From contig JBFMEF010000143.1 of NCBI GenBank assembly GCA_040753495.1, positions 1 through 54,608 on the forward strand: 54,608 nucleotides of DNA, written 5' to 3'. This DNA is from Candidatus Zixiibacteriota bacterium. Lineage in GTDB: Bacteria; Zixibacteria; MSB-5A5; GN15; PGXB01. Below are positions 16,946-25,238 of the stretch, piece after piece (within the stretch, counting starts at the first letter, position 1; each line of letters starts with the position of its first letter). The translations under genes were made by a program, and so were the position numbers. The notes under the pieces were generated by a model. The model made no database searches, had not been told where the DNA came from, and worked only from the letters and a program-made list of their open reading frames with translations.

Positions 16946-18056
16946 AATGTTTATAGCCGCAATAGTTCTGCTGGGGATAGCATCGATTTTCTCGCTTAAG
17001 AGCGAGGCGCAGATTCTTCTGGGACAGCCGACCTCCGGCGGCGTTCAACCGGTTTTCAGTTACTGGGAGTTGAAGAACTCTGACGTCAAAATAAAACTGG
17101 CGCAACTGGCGACTCCTTTGAGCGGATTTGTCCCGCTGGGGGAGAATCTGGAAGCTACATTCTATTTTGCCGGCGCCTCCAATGAGCTGACCACTCCGAC
17201 CAGCGAGTATTCCCTCTCGGGCGTGGGGGATGCCCGTATCCAGTTTAGCCGCTCTTTTTCCAACGACCAGCTGCTTTTCAGCGGCGGATTCAATATCCCG
17301 ACCGGCAAAAAGAAACTTGACTTGAGCAAGGAATGGCTGGTCATCGAATATCTTTCGCAAAACTACCTTCAGTTTCCCTTTACCAAATATGGTGAAGGTT
17401 TTGGTTTCAATGCCCTTGTCGGCGGCGCCACCATGCTGGGGAAAATTCGCTGCGGCGGCGGCGCTATGTTTGAGTTTACCGGGGAATATGAACCATATGA
17501 AGGTCTGGATAAGTACAATCCCGGCGATATTTTTTCTCTAAACGGCGGCATAGAACTGGGCGAGAGTAACAGACTTCTCATGGCAAACGTCATTTATACT
17601 ATATTCACCACCGACCAGGTCGCCGGGAAGAAGATTTTCAAGCAGAGCCCGCTTCTGGAACTTCAGACAGCGGCCTCAGCCGGGAATGAATTCGGCACAG
17701 CCGCGGTTGATATACGTTATCTTGCCCGGGGCAGAAATACCCGTTACAGTGAGGATGAATCAACCCTGGAGCAACTGAAGTTCTTTGGGAATGAGCTTGC
17801 CGCCGGTTTGACTCTGGGGAAATATTTTTCCAGAAAATGGATTTTCTCCCTGGCGGGGGAGATGAGACTTCTCGGCTCCAACGAGCTCAATTTCGGAAAG
17901 TCCGAAATTTTCGGCGTTGGCGGCGGCATCGCCAGCCGTCCGGAAGAGCGCTTTGGAATCGGCGTGGACTACCGGTATTTTACCGGAAATGTTGATGACA
18001 ACCGGATAGAGCTGACCGGACATCAGGTACTGGTCAGTCTTTCAGCCAGTCTGTAG
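16935..18056 (+). CDS. Outer-membrane beta-barrel protein
   Basis: 373 residues with a signal peptide ending KSEA. The rest alternates polar and apolar residues in about a dozen strands with Gly/aromatic-rich turns ('GFNALVGGATMLGKIR', 'GVGGGIASRPEERFGIGVD') and ends in a strand 'HQVLVSLSASL', typical of a small or medium outer-membrane barrel. No family is recognised. AGGAGGG lies 7 bases before the ATG, inside the end of the upstream CsgG-like gene. Its tight linkage to two CsgG-like proteins suggests that it forms or supports an outer-membrane complex with them. Confidence 0.75.
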   Translation: MRNRMFIAAIVLLGIASIFSLKSEAQILLGQPTSGGVQPVFSYWELKNSDVKIKLAQLATPLSGFVPLGENLEATFYFAGASNELTTPTSEYSLSGVGDARIQFSRSFSNDQLLFSGGFNIPTGKKKLDLSKEWLVIEYLSQNYLQFPFTKYGEGFGFNALVGGATMLGKIRCGGGAMFEFTGEYEPYEGLDKYNPGDIFSLNGGIELGESNRLLMANVIYTIFTTDQVAGKKIFKQSPLLELQTAASAGNEFGTAAVDIRYLARGRNTRYSEDESTLEQLKFFGNELAAGLTLGKYFSRKWIFSLAGEMRLLGSNELNFGKSEIFGVGGGIASRPEERFGIGVDYRYFTGNVDDNRIELTGHQVLVSLSASL

Positions 18057-18068
18057 GAGGATATGATT

Positions 18069-18950
18069 ATGAACATTAGAAGAAGTATAATTCTCCTGAG
18101 CGGCCTGGTTTTGACTTTATTATTGATTTCCGGATGCTCGGAGAAGATTGTGGCGCCGGGACCGAATGGTGCGGTAACAATCAGTATGAAAATTGATGCC
18201 GCGCAGGCAAGCCAATCTATCAGCCGGATGCTGGTCTATGTGGTCCTACCGGAAAGAGAGACCGACCAGTTGCTGGTGGACAGCCTTATTGAAAAGGATG
18301 GGTATTTTGTCGGGGAACTGGCGATTCCTGCCGGTCGCGACCGCCGTTTTATTGTGGAGGGAATTGGAATGGGACGTCAGGATGTCCCGGTTTTACTCTA
18401 TAAGGGCGAAACCGTCGCCGATGTGCTTCCGGGCATCATCACCCGGCTGTCGATTGACCTTTATCCGGTGGTGCCGATGGTTAAGTTGGTGCCGCGATAT
18501 CTGGAGATTCCGTTTGAGACAACCTTTCGACTTGATTTAGTGGTGTATAATCTAAATCTTCTCGATTCCGCAGAATTTGGTGTTTTTTATGATATCGGTT
18601 CTCTCCATGTTGACAGCGTAGTTCGCAACAGGTCTCTTGGTGATGCGGTCTCAGAGGTGGACATCAAAGATATTACTGGCACAATCTTACAAGGGATCGT
18701 TATCTGGCATGTATCGCCATTGGGAACAATCGTCAATACCAAGGGAAATGCAACACTACTTTCGATATTTATGAGTAATTATCCCATGATAGATACTACG
18801 TCATATCCCGACACCACATATTTTGGGGTTTATCCCACCCATCTGTCAACATTCATCGGTGAGACGATACCCGTAAACGACGTGTATTACGAATCTTCGA
18901 AAATCGTGGTCGATAATGTATTCGGGGTAATTAAGCCTAAAGGCGATTGA
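18069..18950 (+). CDS. Lipoprotein with cohesin-like C-terminal domain
   Basis: About 293 residues. Lipobox LISGC at Cys23 implies a lipid anchor. Residues about 30-130 form a beta-rich region ('VTISMKIDAAQASQSI', 'RRFIVEGIGMGRQDVPVLL'). Residues about 135-290 resemble a cohesin fold: 'FRLDLVVYNLNLLDSAEFG' then VFYDIGSLHVDSVVRN and 'KGNATLLSIFM', the order seen in cohesin modules that bind dockerins. The match is by eye and needs a profile search. The ATG at 18069 is 8 bases after AGGAGG; the ATG at 18063 is too close. The second half is noticeably more A+T-rich than the first, so the domain may have been acquired separately. It is the last gene of the kinase-CsgG operon. Confidence 0.7.
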   Translation: MNIRRSIILLSGLVLTLLLISGCSEKIVAPGPNGAVTISMKIDAAQASQSISRMLVYVVLPERETDQLLVDSLIEKDGYFVGELAIPAGRDRRFIVEGIGMGRQDVPVLLYKGETVADVLPGIITRLSIDLYPVVPMVKLVPRYLEIPFETTFRLDLVVYNLNLLDSAEFGVFYDIGSLHVDSVVRNRSLGDAVSEVDIKDITGTILQGIVIWHVSPLGTIVNTKGNATLLSIFMSNYPMIDTTSYPDTTYFGVYPTHLSTFIGETIPVNDVYYESSKIVVDNVFGVIKPKGD

Positions 18951-19042
18951 TCAGAGTTGTAGTAGCGGACTTACGCGTTCGCCGTCCTGTCTGGGTCGAC
19001 ACGCGGGTCGACCCCTGCCGTACAATGGGACGGAAAGACACC

Positions 19043-19073
19043 AAAAAACGGGTCACCGGCTTAGGTGACCCGT
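19043..19073 (-). terminator. Rho-independent terminator of the T6SS operon
   Basis: Arms 19049-19057 and 19064-19072 (9 perfect pairs, 6-base loop) with a T6 run on the minus strand (A6 at 19043-19048). It lies 29 bases after the stop of the last minus-strand gene. It may also slow plus-strand read-through from the convergent kinase-CsgG operon. Confidence 0.85.
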
Positions 19074-19101
19074 TATGCTTTAGTGAGGCTCAAAGACTCT
19101 A

Positions 19102-19629
19102 TTAATTCTCCAGAATTATCCCTTCTCTTACCGTAGCGGTATAGATGCCGTTAGGGTCGATGGTTCCCTCTCCCCCTTTAATGAATAGACCGAAAATGAA
19201 GAGGTACGAGAGCAGTTTTTTCCCGCCCCCTTTCTTCTCGATGGTTCCGCTCAGTTTGATTTTCTCGCCGTCGGGCGATTTGAAATCTCCAGTCGGCTCC
19301 AGCTCGGTGAATTCGATTTTTATCATTCCCGGCTTTCCCGGTTTCCCGGCTTTCTTGACATCGGCCACCACCGCAGTTCCGGGGGCATCTTTGGGGACAA
19401 TGACCACCCCGGCGATTTCAATCGGCTCCACCAGGTAAATCTGCAGCGGCACCCCTTTTTCCAGTTTGCCGGAGGAGATCTTCATTTTGGGGTCGAAACG
19501 GACTTTTATCTCTTTCCCTTCCGGCAGCTGCACTTTGCCGGCATAAGCCAGCGGCGCCGCCAGAACGACAATCAGACACACCACTACAAAAATACGAAAT
19601 TCTGTCAACCGCTTTATCAACTGCTTCAT
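19102..19629 (-). CDS. Small exported protein at the 3' end of the T6SS operon
   Basis: 175 residues. A signal peptide (hydrophobic segment about 11-28) ends AYA and is followed by a beta-rich domain: 'LPEGKEIKVRFDPKMKISSG', 'VPLQIYLVEPIEIAGVVIVP', 'GTAVVADVKKAGKPGKPG'. No lipobox is visible. No family is recognised. It starts 21 bases after the TssM-position gene and is the last gene before the operon terminator, so it is co-transcribed with the T6SS genes. A periplasmic beta-domain protein next to the inner-membrane components could play the part that TssJ plays in classical T6SS, but this is only a positional guess. Confidence 0.7.
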   Translation of the reverse strand: MKQLIKRLTEFRIFVVVCLIVVLAAPLAYAGKVQLPEGKEIKVRFDPKMKISSGKLEKGVPLQIYLVEPIEIAGVVIVPKDAPGTAVVADVKKAGKPGKPGMIKIEFTELEPTGDFKSPDGEKIKLSGTIEKKGGGKKLLSYLFIFGLFIKGGEGTIDPNGIYTATVREGIILEN

Positions 19630-19650
19630 ATATCACTCCCTGAAATTAAA

Positions 19651-21852
19651 TCATGGTTCCAGTTTCGGTATCTGCTCCTCCAGTGGAGGGGCAAAGGAAA
19701 TTATAATCTTTTTTCCGATATTTCCAAAATTAATCTCGCCGTTCATTTCAAATATGGAATATTTTCCTTTCAGCGGTTTTCTGTCGCTGGGGTCTTTGCC
19801 CAACTGGCAAACATGCTTGGCGGTATCGATAGCGATATGAATATCATCGCCGATTTTCCAGAAGAATTCAATCTTATCCCCTTCAAAAATCTGATTGACC
19901 TCGCTCCATTTGGGGTCTTTCCCTTTTTCGGTCACCTCGATATGAAGATGCGCCTTCCCCGGAACCGATTCAATCTTGCAGGTAAATTTTCGCCGCTGCG
20001 ACCACTTGGCGGCATCCTGAAGGTACTTATTTATCATGGTGACATTCTGACGGTCAACCACCGGGTCAAGGTTGGCGAGAATCTGTCGCAGCTGCGTCAG
20101 GGCGGTCTCGAAGCGGAAAGCCGGGTCGGTGACGCTGTTAATCTGCTCCACAAATGAGCCCATTTCGCTGGTGATTTTCTGCGCCACCACCGCCTGTTCT
20201 TTCTTGGCTTTACGGGTGGAGAAGGCTTTCAAAAGGTCTTTTTCCGCGGAACTCAGTTCATGGCCAAAATCGGTCTGGAATATCTGCACCTGTTGGGCAA
20301 TCGCCAGCCAGGGGGTAGAGTCAGTCGGATTTTTTATCGCTTTTTCGAAATTGTCCCAGAGCTGTTTGCCGCGGTTGCTTCGCTTATAAAGCTCCGTGTA
20401 GTCGGTCGATTGACGGTAGCGGTTCAGCTGCTCCAGGATTTTGTCATGAATCGGCTGGTAGCGTATGGTGGAATCGGTCAGGTTAAAGACCGGCCACATG
20501 GAGGGGTCGCGAACGACCGAGGCAAAATCACGCAAGGCGCTGTCCAGCGTTTTGACGGCCATCCCCATATTGAAAGCGGTGTATGCCTCGCGAATCTCCG
20601 AGGAAGGGTACTTAAAATTCGGAAACAGATAATTTACCGTCCAGGAGCGCTCATACTTCCGATACTGGTCAATTATTTCCTGCCGCTGGTCGGTATTCAA
20701 TCCCAATACGGAACCGTTTGTGGCCGCCAGCACCACCTTCTCTTTGGATTCCAACCCGGGAAGGAGCATTTTGAAGTGATAGAGATTGGGGATGGAGTAT
20801 AGAACTATCCAGAGGAGGCTAAGCAACATGACAAATTTCGCCACCGCTCTGAAGCGAGAAACTTTGCGGCTCCGGAAAATCGATTTCAAGAGCCAGTAAA
20901 ATGGCTCCTTCACGCCGATAGGATGAATCTTCGCCGGCGGGACATATATGGAACGTCCTACCTCGGTCCCGATTTTTTCGGGGGTCTGGCCGGTATTGGA
21001 GATAAAGAAGATCTGGAAATCGAGAGTGCGCCCGACTACCACGTTCAAGAACTCCCTGAGTTTGAAAAGAACATTGCGAACGGAGCCGGCCCAGGCGGAA
21101 TTGGAGGCGATTCTGTTGCTGCTGAGAACACGGTCAAGAAATGTTTCAAAATCCTCCGCAAGAAAGTTTTCATCTTCGGGATTTATCAACACTATCTGAT
21201 TATCGCCGGTAAAACCGGGCAGAATATCGGCTTTGGTGACAACCAGAGCAATCGGCATCGGCAACCGGCTCTTGAGCGGCGCCAGTCGCTCCAGCATGCT
21301 GACGAAGGAGGCTACATGTTCCTGGCTCTGCAGTTCCGCCGCCAGGGTCTTGGGGTCGAAGAAGAAAAGTATCCCGCTACAGCCATCCATGAAATCAAGA
21401 ACTTTCTCCTTCAGTTCGATGCGGTCTGATATAGCAACAGCCCGCCCGTTATAGTCATAAGTCACCACAGAAACTTTCTTATTCTTATCAATGATGGCAT
21501 TGAATTTAAGCAGCCGGTCTCCTGCGGTCGGGTCGGGAAATTTTTTGTCGCCGCGGCGGTCGACAACGGTGCCGACATCGGTGGCGGCGCCAACCCCCCA
21601 GATGGCGCGGTAATTGGCGAGAAACTCTCCCGCGGTGGCATTGTCGATGACTGAAATCTGAAGGTCTTTGGCTATCTTGGATTCTTCATTGAGGACCGTG
21701 AAATAAACGGTCTTCCCGGAATTGGCGTGGCCATAGACGCCAATACGAATTCCCGGCGGCCAACCATACCCCGGCTCCCCCTTCTTTCCTTTCTGCTTGG
21801 CGGCAAATTTGGAACCCTTCTTGAATATTTTCAGAATTGAACCTGGTCGCAT
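19651..21852 (-). CDS. GTPase-transmembrane protein in the TssM position of the T6SS operon
   Basis: 733 residues. An N-terminal G domain carries a Walker A motif GHANSGKT (41-48), a G3-like DYNG (133-136) and a G4-like TKAD (206-209). A single transmembrane helix (about 339-357) follows, and then about 370 residues predicted to be periplasmic, mostly helical, with a beta-rich last 100. Classical TssM has about 1,100 or more residues, two N-terminal helices before its cytoplasmic domain and a 'GPPGAGKT'-type loop. This protein lacks the N-terminal helices and has a different nucleotide loop. It probably forms, with the preceding tail-anchored protein, the inner-membrane base of the secretion system (inference from operon position and topology). 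It may not be a true TssM orthologue. Confidence 0.75.
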   Translation of the reverse strand: MRPGSILKIFKKGSKFAAKQKGKKGEPGYGWPPGIRIGVYGHANSGKTVYFTVLNEESKIAKDLQISVIDNATAGEFLANYRAIWGVGAATDVGTVVDRRGDKKFPDPTAGDRLLKFNAIIDKNKKVSVVTYDYNGRAVAISDRIELKEKVLDFMDGCSGILFFFDPKTLAAELQSQEHVASFVSMLERLAPLKSRLPMPIALVVTKADILPGFTGDNQIVLINPEDENFLAEDFETFLDRVLSSNRIASNSAWAGSVRNVLFKLREFLNVVVGRTLDFQIFFISNTGQTPEKIGTEVGRSIYVPPAKIHPIGVKEPFYWLLKSIFRSRKVSRFRAVAKFVMLLSLLWIVLYSIPNLYHFKMLLPGLESKEKVVLAATNGSVLGLNTDQRQEIIDQYRKYERSWTVNYLFPNFKYPSSEIREAYTAFNMGMAVKTLDSALRDFASVVRDPSMWPVFNLTDSTIRYQPIHDKILEQLNRYRQSTDYTELYKRSNRGKQLWDNFEKAIKNPTDSTPWLAIAQQVQIFQTDFGHELSSAEKDLLKAFSTRKAKKEQAVVAQKITSEMGSFVEQINSVTDPAFRFETALTQLRQILANLDPVVDRQNVTMINKYLQDAAKWSQRRKFTCKIESVPGKAHLHIEVTEKGKDPKWSEVNQIFEGDKIEFFWKIGDDIHIAIDTAKHVCQLGKDPSDRKPLKGKYSIFEMNGEINFGNIGKKIIISFAPPLEEQIPKLEP

Positions 21853-21881
21853 TTATTTCCCGTCTTTTTTCATCTCAAGGG

Positions 21882-22805
21882 TCATTTCAGGCTCCCGCTT
21901 TGCACCTGGGTGACTTTGTCCTGAAGGCTTTGCAGTTGTTTCTGAGAATATTTATTCCAGCTTACCGGAACAAAAATGGCAAGAAACAAAAAGAGGAGAA
22001 TGAGAAATGTATAGTAAAAGTATGCCAGGTTTCTCTGCGTTAGAACCAGTCGAAAATACCGCGAATTGGAAAAGACTCCTTTGAATTTGCCCCCCAGAAC
22101 ACTGAAGAAGTCCTTAATTGTCTGCCAGAAGCTGGTCTTGGTCAGGTATTGCCATTCGGTAAGATACTGGTCCATCAGGCGGCTTTTCTGTCCCAGTTTG
22201 TTGAAAATATTCATCCGCTGCAGATTGAATTCCAGGCTGCTGCGGTCTTTAAGGATATCGTTTCCCAGCTCGACACGACGGCGCGCCAGTTCAAGGAATT
22301 TCATCGGGTCCGGCAACGCAGAGAACTCCTCAGGCGTCATCCCCAAATTGACCTTCTTCCCAAACTTATTTATGTACCGCGCCATCTCATTGAGGAAAAA
22401 TTGATTGAGGCGGAAATTGCCACCGAGACTCCCCTCTTTAAAAAGCAGCGGGAGAAGATAGTTCTCGAAGAAGGGAACATCCTGACGAACCCCGCGCAAT
22501 CCCCGGCAGTAAAGATACGACTTATTGGTTTGACCGTCGGTATCGGCTTCCGATTCGAAATAAGTTATCATGACCTGCACCGCCAGCTGGCGCAGGTCGG
22601 AGCTGGTCAAGGGGCTCTGACGAATCCAGTCATAAAAGTACTCGTCGACTTTAACGGCTTTGTCGCGCTGCTCCCGCAGCGCCTGAAAGACGGCATAAAT
22701 TCCGTTGTAGGTCTGCAAAAAGGCTTCCGTTTCAAAGCCGGCCGCCCCTTTCTCGAAGGATTCGATATATTTGAAAAGGTCTTGTATATAAGCGCGTATT
22801 TCCAT
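21882..22805 (-). CDS. C-tail-anchored protein in the TssL position of the T6SS operon
   Basis: 307 residues. A helical cytoplasmic part (about 1-255) is followed by one strong transmembrane helix (about 261-283) and a short, charged, possibly coiled tail. This is the topology of TssL (DotU-like domain plus C-terminal helix). However, the DotU signatures (an acidic 'Y-x-x-AxxDE' helix and 'GF-x-GRY') are not visible, so it may be an analogue or a highly diverged member. It sits between tssK and the GTPase gene, with gaps of 19 and 29 bases, so co-transcription is clear. Expected role: inner-membrane partner that docks the TssK baseplate. Confidence 0.65.
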   Translation of the reverse strand: MEIRAYIQDLFKYIESFEKGAAGFETEAFLQTYNGIYAVFQALREQRDKAVKVDEYFYDWIRQSPLTSSDLRQLAVQVMITYFESEADTDGQTNKSYLYCRGLRGVRQDVPFFENYLLPLLFKEGSLGGNFRLNQFFLNEMARYINKFGKKVNLGMTPEEFSALPDPMKFLELARRRVELGNDILKDRSSLEFNLQRMNIFNKLGQKSRLMDQYLTEWQYLTKTSFWQTIKDFFSVLGGKFKGVFSNSRYFRLVLTQRNLAYFYYTFLILLFLFLAIFVPVSWNKYSQKQLQSLQDKVTQVQSGSLK

Positions 22806-22824
22806 TCCGAACCTGTGCCGTCAA

Positions 22825-24273
22825 CTACATTGAATAAATTATCAAATCCATTTTCCCTAAACGGGAGAATTTAGAGGCATCCTTGGCGCCGCGGAAGATG
22901 AGAGTAATCTGCCGCACCGACGAGGAGCGCATCATATCTTTGGGGTGCAGCGCCACTTTATTGCCGAAAGTATTGGTATCGACATCGACCGGGTCGGTCT
23001 CCCCCAGCCCGCGGGCGTCATTCAAACCAAGCCGCACCTGCATATTATTCCATTCGGGGATGGTGAAAAGGTCTTTTGACATCAGCACTACGGCATCAGC
23101 CACCGCCCGCGGCTGCGCGACATCAATCATCAGATAGCAAAGCTCGCCGACCTGTTCCAGCCGATTGGAGCTGAAGGGTGCCACGCGGTAGGTCCTGCCG
23201 CTGTAGGTGAGAGTGTCGGTCGCCATCGCCTGCTCGCCCAGCTGCTCCCGTTTGGTCTGCGCCAGGAATCCCAGAACACCCCGCAGCACGCCCAGAATCT
23301 CATCAATTGCCTGTATATGCTCCCCGAGCGCTTGATGGTCATACTCCTTCATTATAAAGGCCTCGACGACTGAGATGAATTTCCCCACCTCGGTATTCAA
23401 CTCCTTGGTGAAATATTTCTCGTTGAGATAGTCTTTCAGACCGGGCTGGAGATTGATAAGAGTGGAAAAAACGCGGAAAAGCTTCTTGAAGAATATGACC
23501 AGTTGTAGCGGGTGAGCAGCATTCCGGCCAATGATAAAATCATCAATTGAAGCCGCCAGGTGATAGACCAGGAGATAGACCGTTTCCCGAAACGCCAGTT
23601 GCAGTTGGGTGCTTTCACCGGCCATGGCGCCGCTGACCGAGACGGCCAGATGCGCCCGTGACGCCAGCGCCAGCAGATTCTCTAAGCGGTTGCGGTAATC
23701 AATCGCTTTTTGAGAGAGCCGCTCATCCGCATTCAGGCTGAGACAGGGAGGAAAATAAGTATCAGAATTGCGGACATCACTGCCGCTGACAATAAGCTCA
23801 GCCACTTTTAGATAACTGGACTCCGGAAGACCGCTCGGCTTCTGCAGATGAACAGCATAGCTATTGACCAAATAGGGAATCCGCGGAAGGTCCTCGTCCG
23901 GGTCAGGGTCCCCGACCTGGCGCTTGGAGACGGCATCAACGCTGATATATACAGGAATGACCGGCTCGGTGACATTGAGCTCGCCTCCAATCGGATTGCG
24001 CAGGGTCTCGCTAATCTCAATATAGTTTCCATCCGGCGTGAGCGCCTGGCATCTGGTAATTTCCAGTTTGAGGCGATTTCCATTAATGACAGCCTTAAAG
24101 CCAATCGCCGGTTTACCGTCGAAACTTTTCCGCACCAGACCGTAGCGGTCGCCAATATGGAGGCTGTGCCAGCGGGTCAGCTCTTCAAAATACTTTTCCT
24201 GCTCTTTGAGATGGCGCTCGGTGATAAGCATGCCATCCTGCCAGTTCACGGAATATAAGTTCAAGTCATCCAT
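22825..24273 (-). CDS. tssK: T6SS baseplate protein TssK
   Basis: 482 residues, close to the usual 440-480. The N-terminus 'VNWQDGMLITERHLKEQEKY' matches the TssK opening pattern of a short strand, 'W-x-x-G-M-x-L' and a helix with H and Q/E. The shell domain contains 'PVYISVDAV' and 'YLKVAELIV'. The central helices (about 220-360) and a C-terminal domain beginning 'TYSGRTYRVAPFSSN' follow the three-domain plan. TssK trimers link the wedge TssF-TssG to the membrane complex; the C-terminal domain that meets the membrane proteins is the part expected to differ here. TTGAGG lies 8 bases upstream of the ATG. Confidence 0.88.
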   Translation of the reverse strand: MDDLNLYSVNWQDGMLITERHLKEQEKYFEELTRWHSLHIGDRYGLVRKSFDGKPAIGFKAVINGNRLKLEITRCQALTPDGNYIEISETLRNPIGGELNVTEPVIPVYISVDAVSKRQVGDPDPDEDLPRIPYLVNSYAVHLQKPSGLPESSYLKVAELIVSGSDVRNSDTYFPPCLSLNADERLSQKAIDYRNRLENLLALASRAHLAVSVSGAMAGESTQLQLAFRETVYLLVYHLAASIDDFIIGRNAAHPLQLVIFFKKLFRVFSTLINLQPGLKDYLNEKYFTKELNTEVGKFISVVEAFIMKEYDHQALGEHIQAIDEILGVLRGVLGFLAQTKREQLGEQAMATDTLTYSGRTYRVAPFSSNRLEQVGELCYLMIDVAQPRAVADAVVLMSKDLFTIPEWNNMQVRLGLNDARGLGETDPVDVDTNTFGNKVALHPKDMMRSSSVRQITLIFRGAKDASKFSRLGKMDLIIYSM

Positions 24274-24332
24274 TATCTTGCCTCAAGCTTAAAAAGCGAA
24301 TTTACCATCTATCCCTATTGTTGTCAAGCCTA

Positions 24333-25238
24333 TTAAATCTGGCTGGAAAAACCAAGGAAAGCTTGACGTTGTTTCTTGCCAATATGAACAGTTTTATCCG
24401 ATGAGACCAGCCTAATAATTCTGTTGAGATACCCCGGCATGCTGATATCAAGAACGGTCTCGAGCCTCTTCCTCTTTCTTCCTTTCGGCATCCAGTCGCG
24501 CATTTCCGTAGTGCCAATATCGCGAACTTCCACCAGATAGGTGGAGTCTGATTCATTGAAAGACCTGCCCAGAATGGTTTCTCTCCCGAGACGTCCGCTG
24601 ACGGTTCCCAGATGGTAACGAATACTCGCCGGAATGGCAAACTCGGCCCGCTGGTTCTCAATAATTCTGAATTCTTTCTCAAACAGCAATCCCAGGAATT
24701 GCGACATCAACTCCGGGTTGGCGGACCAATAGTGAAAGGATGGAAAGAGGGCCGCCCAGAGGAGAGCTTCGCGCATCTCATCGCCGCTTTGAAAAACATC
24801 GTAATCGAACAACTTCAGAAATCGCACGAGATGCTCGTATTCAACGACCCCGAGGTTGAATTTGAGAATCAGATTTCGGGCTATTGAAGTATACCTGATG
24901 ACGGCGGCATCAAAGGGGGCCATCAGTTCCCGCGACTGCATCTCCCATTCGCGCGAGCGCACCACATTGGTGTGCAAGCCATAGAAAAACTGATACGGCA
25001 TCTGGTCCACGGCGCTGGGATAACCGACATGCAGAACGATGCGGCTTTCGCTCGTAATTACCCGCCCCGGCGCCGGCTCCTGATATATGATTTCCCCCTT
25101 ATAATTTTCATATTCGCCTACCGCCAGGAGTTCTACCCGGTCGAGGTCAACCCCGATTCTTATCAGGGTATTGAGCGCCGTGGTAAAGTGAAATGGAGAT
25201 TTGCGACTGGTGAAGTCGGGCATGAGCTTTTCGGTCAT
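24333..25238 (-). CDS. tssG: T6SS baseplate protein TssG with PASTA-like N-terminus
   Basis: 301 residues. The C-terminal half fits TssG: 'LGLLFEKEFRI', then 'LGRETILGRSFNESDSTYLV', then an 'MPKGRKRKRLETVLDISMPG' segment that aligns with the second strand-helix repeat of the family. The N-terminal 75 residues contain 'GEIIYQEPAPGRVITSES' followed by IVLHVG, which resembles the second half of a PASTA domain and is not part of classical TssG. The ATG overlaps the tssF stop by 4 bases (ATGA), so translation is coupled and equimolar wedge subunits are likely. Assignment rests on position next to tssF and tssK plus the C-terminal motifs. Confidence 0.8.
   Translation of the reverse strand: MTEKLMPDFTSRKSPFHFTTALNTLIRIGVDLDRVELLAVGEYENYKGEIIYQEPAPGRVITSESRIVLHVGYPSAVDQMPYQFFYGLHTNVVRSREWEMQSRELMAPFDAAVIRYTSIARNLILKFNLGVVEYEHLVRFLKLFDYDVFQSGDEMREALLWAALFPSFHYWSANPELMSQFLGLLFEKEFRIIENQRAEFAIPASIRYHLGTVSGRLGRETILGRSFNESDSTYLVEVRDIGTTEMRDWMPKGRKRKRLETVLDISMPGYLNRIIRLVSSDKTVHIGKKQRQAFLGFSSQI

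Noticed and set aside
18990-19020. Direct repeat GGGTCGAC (18993-19000, 19005-19012) with palindrome GGGTCGACCC
   Set aside because: It looks like a short extragenic repeat of the kind scattered in genomes. With only one locus visible, no function can be claimed.
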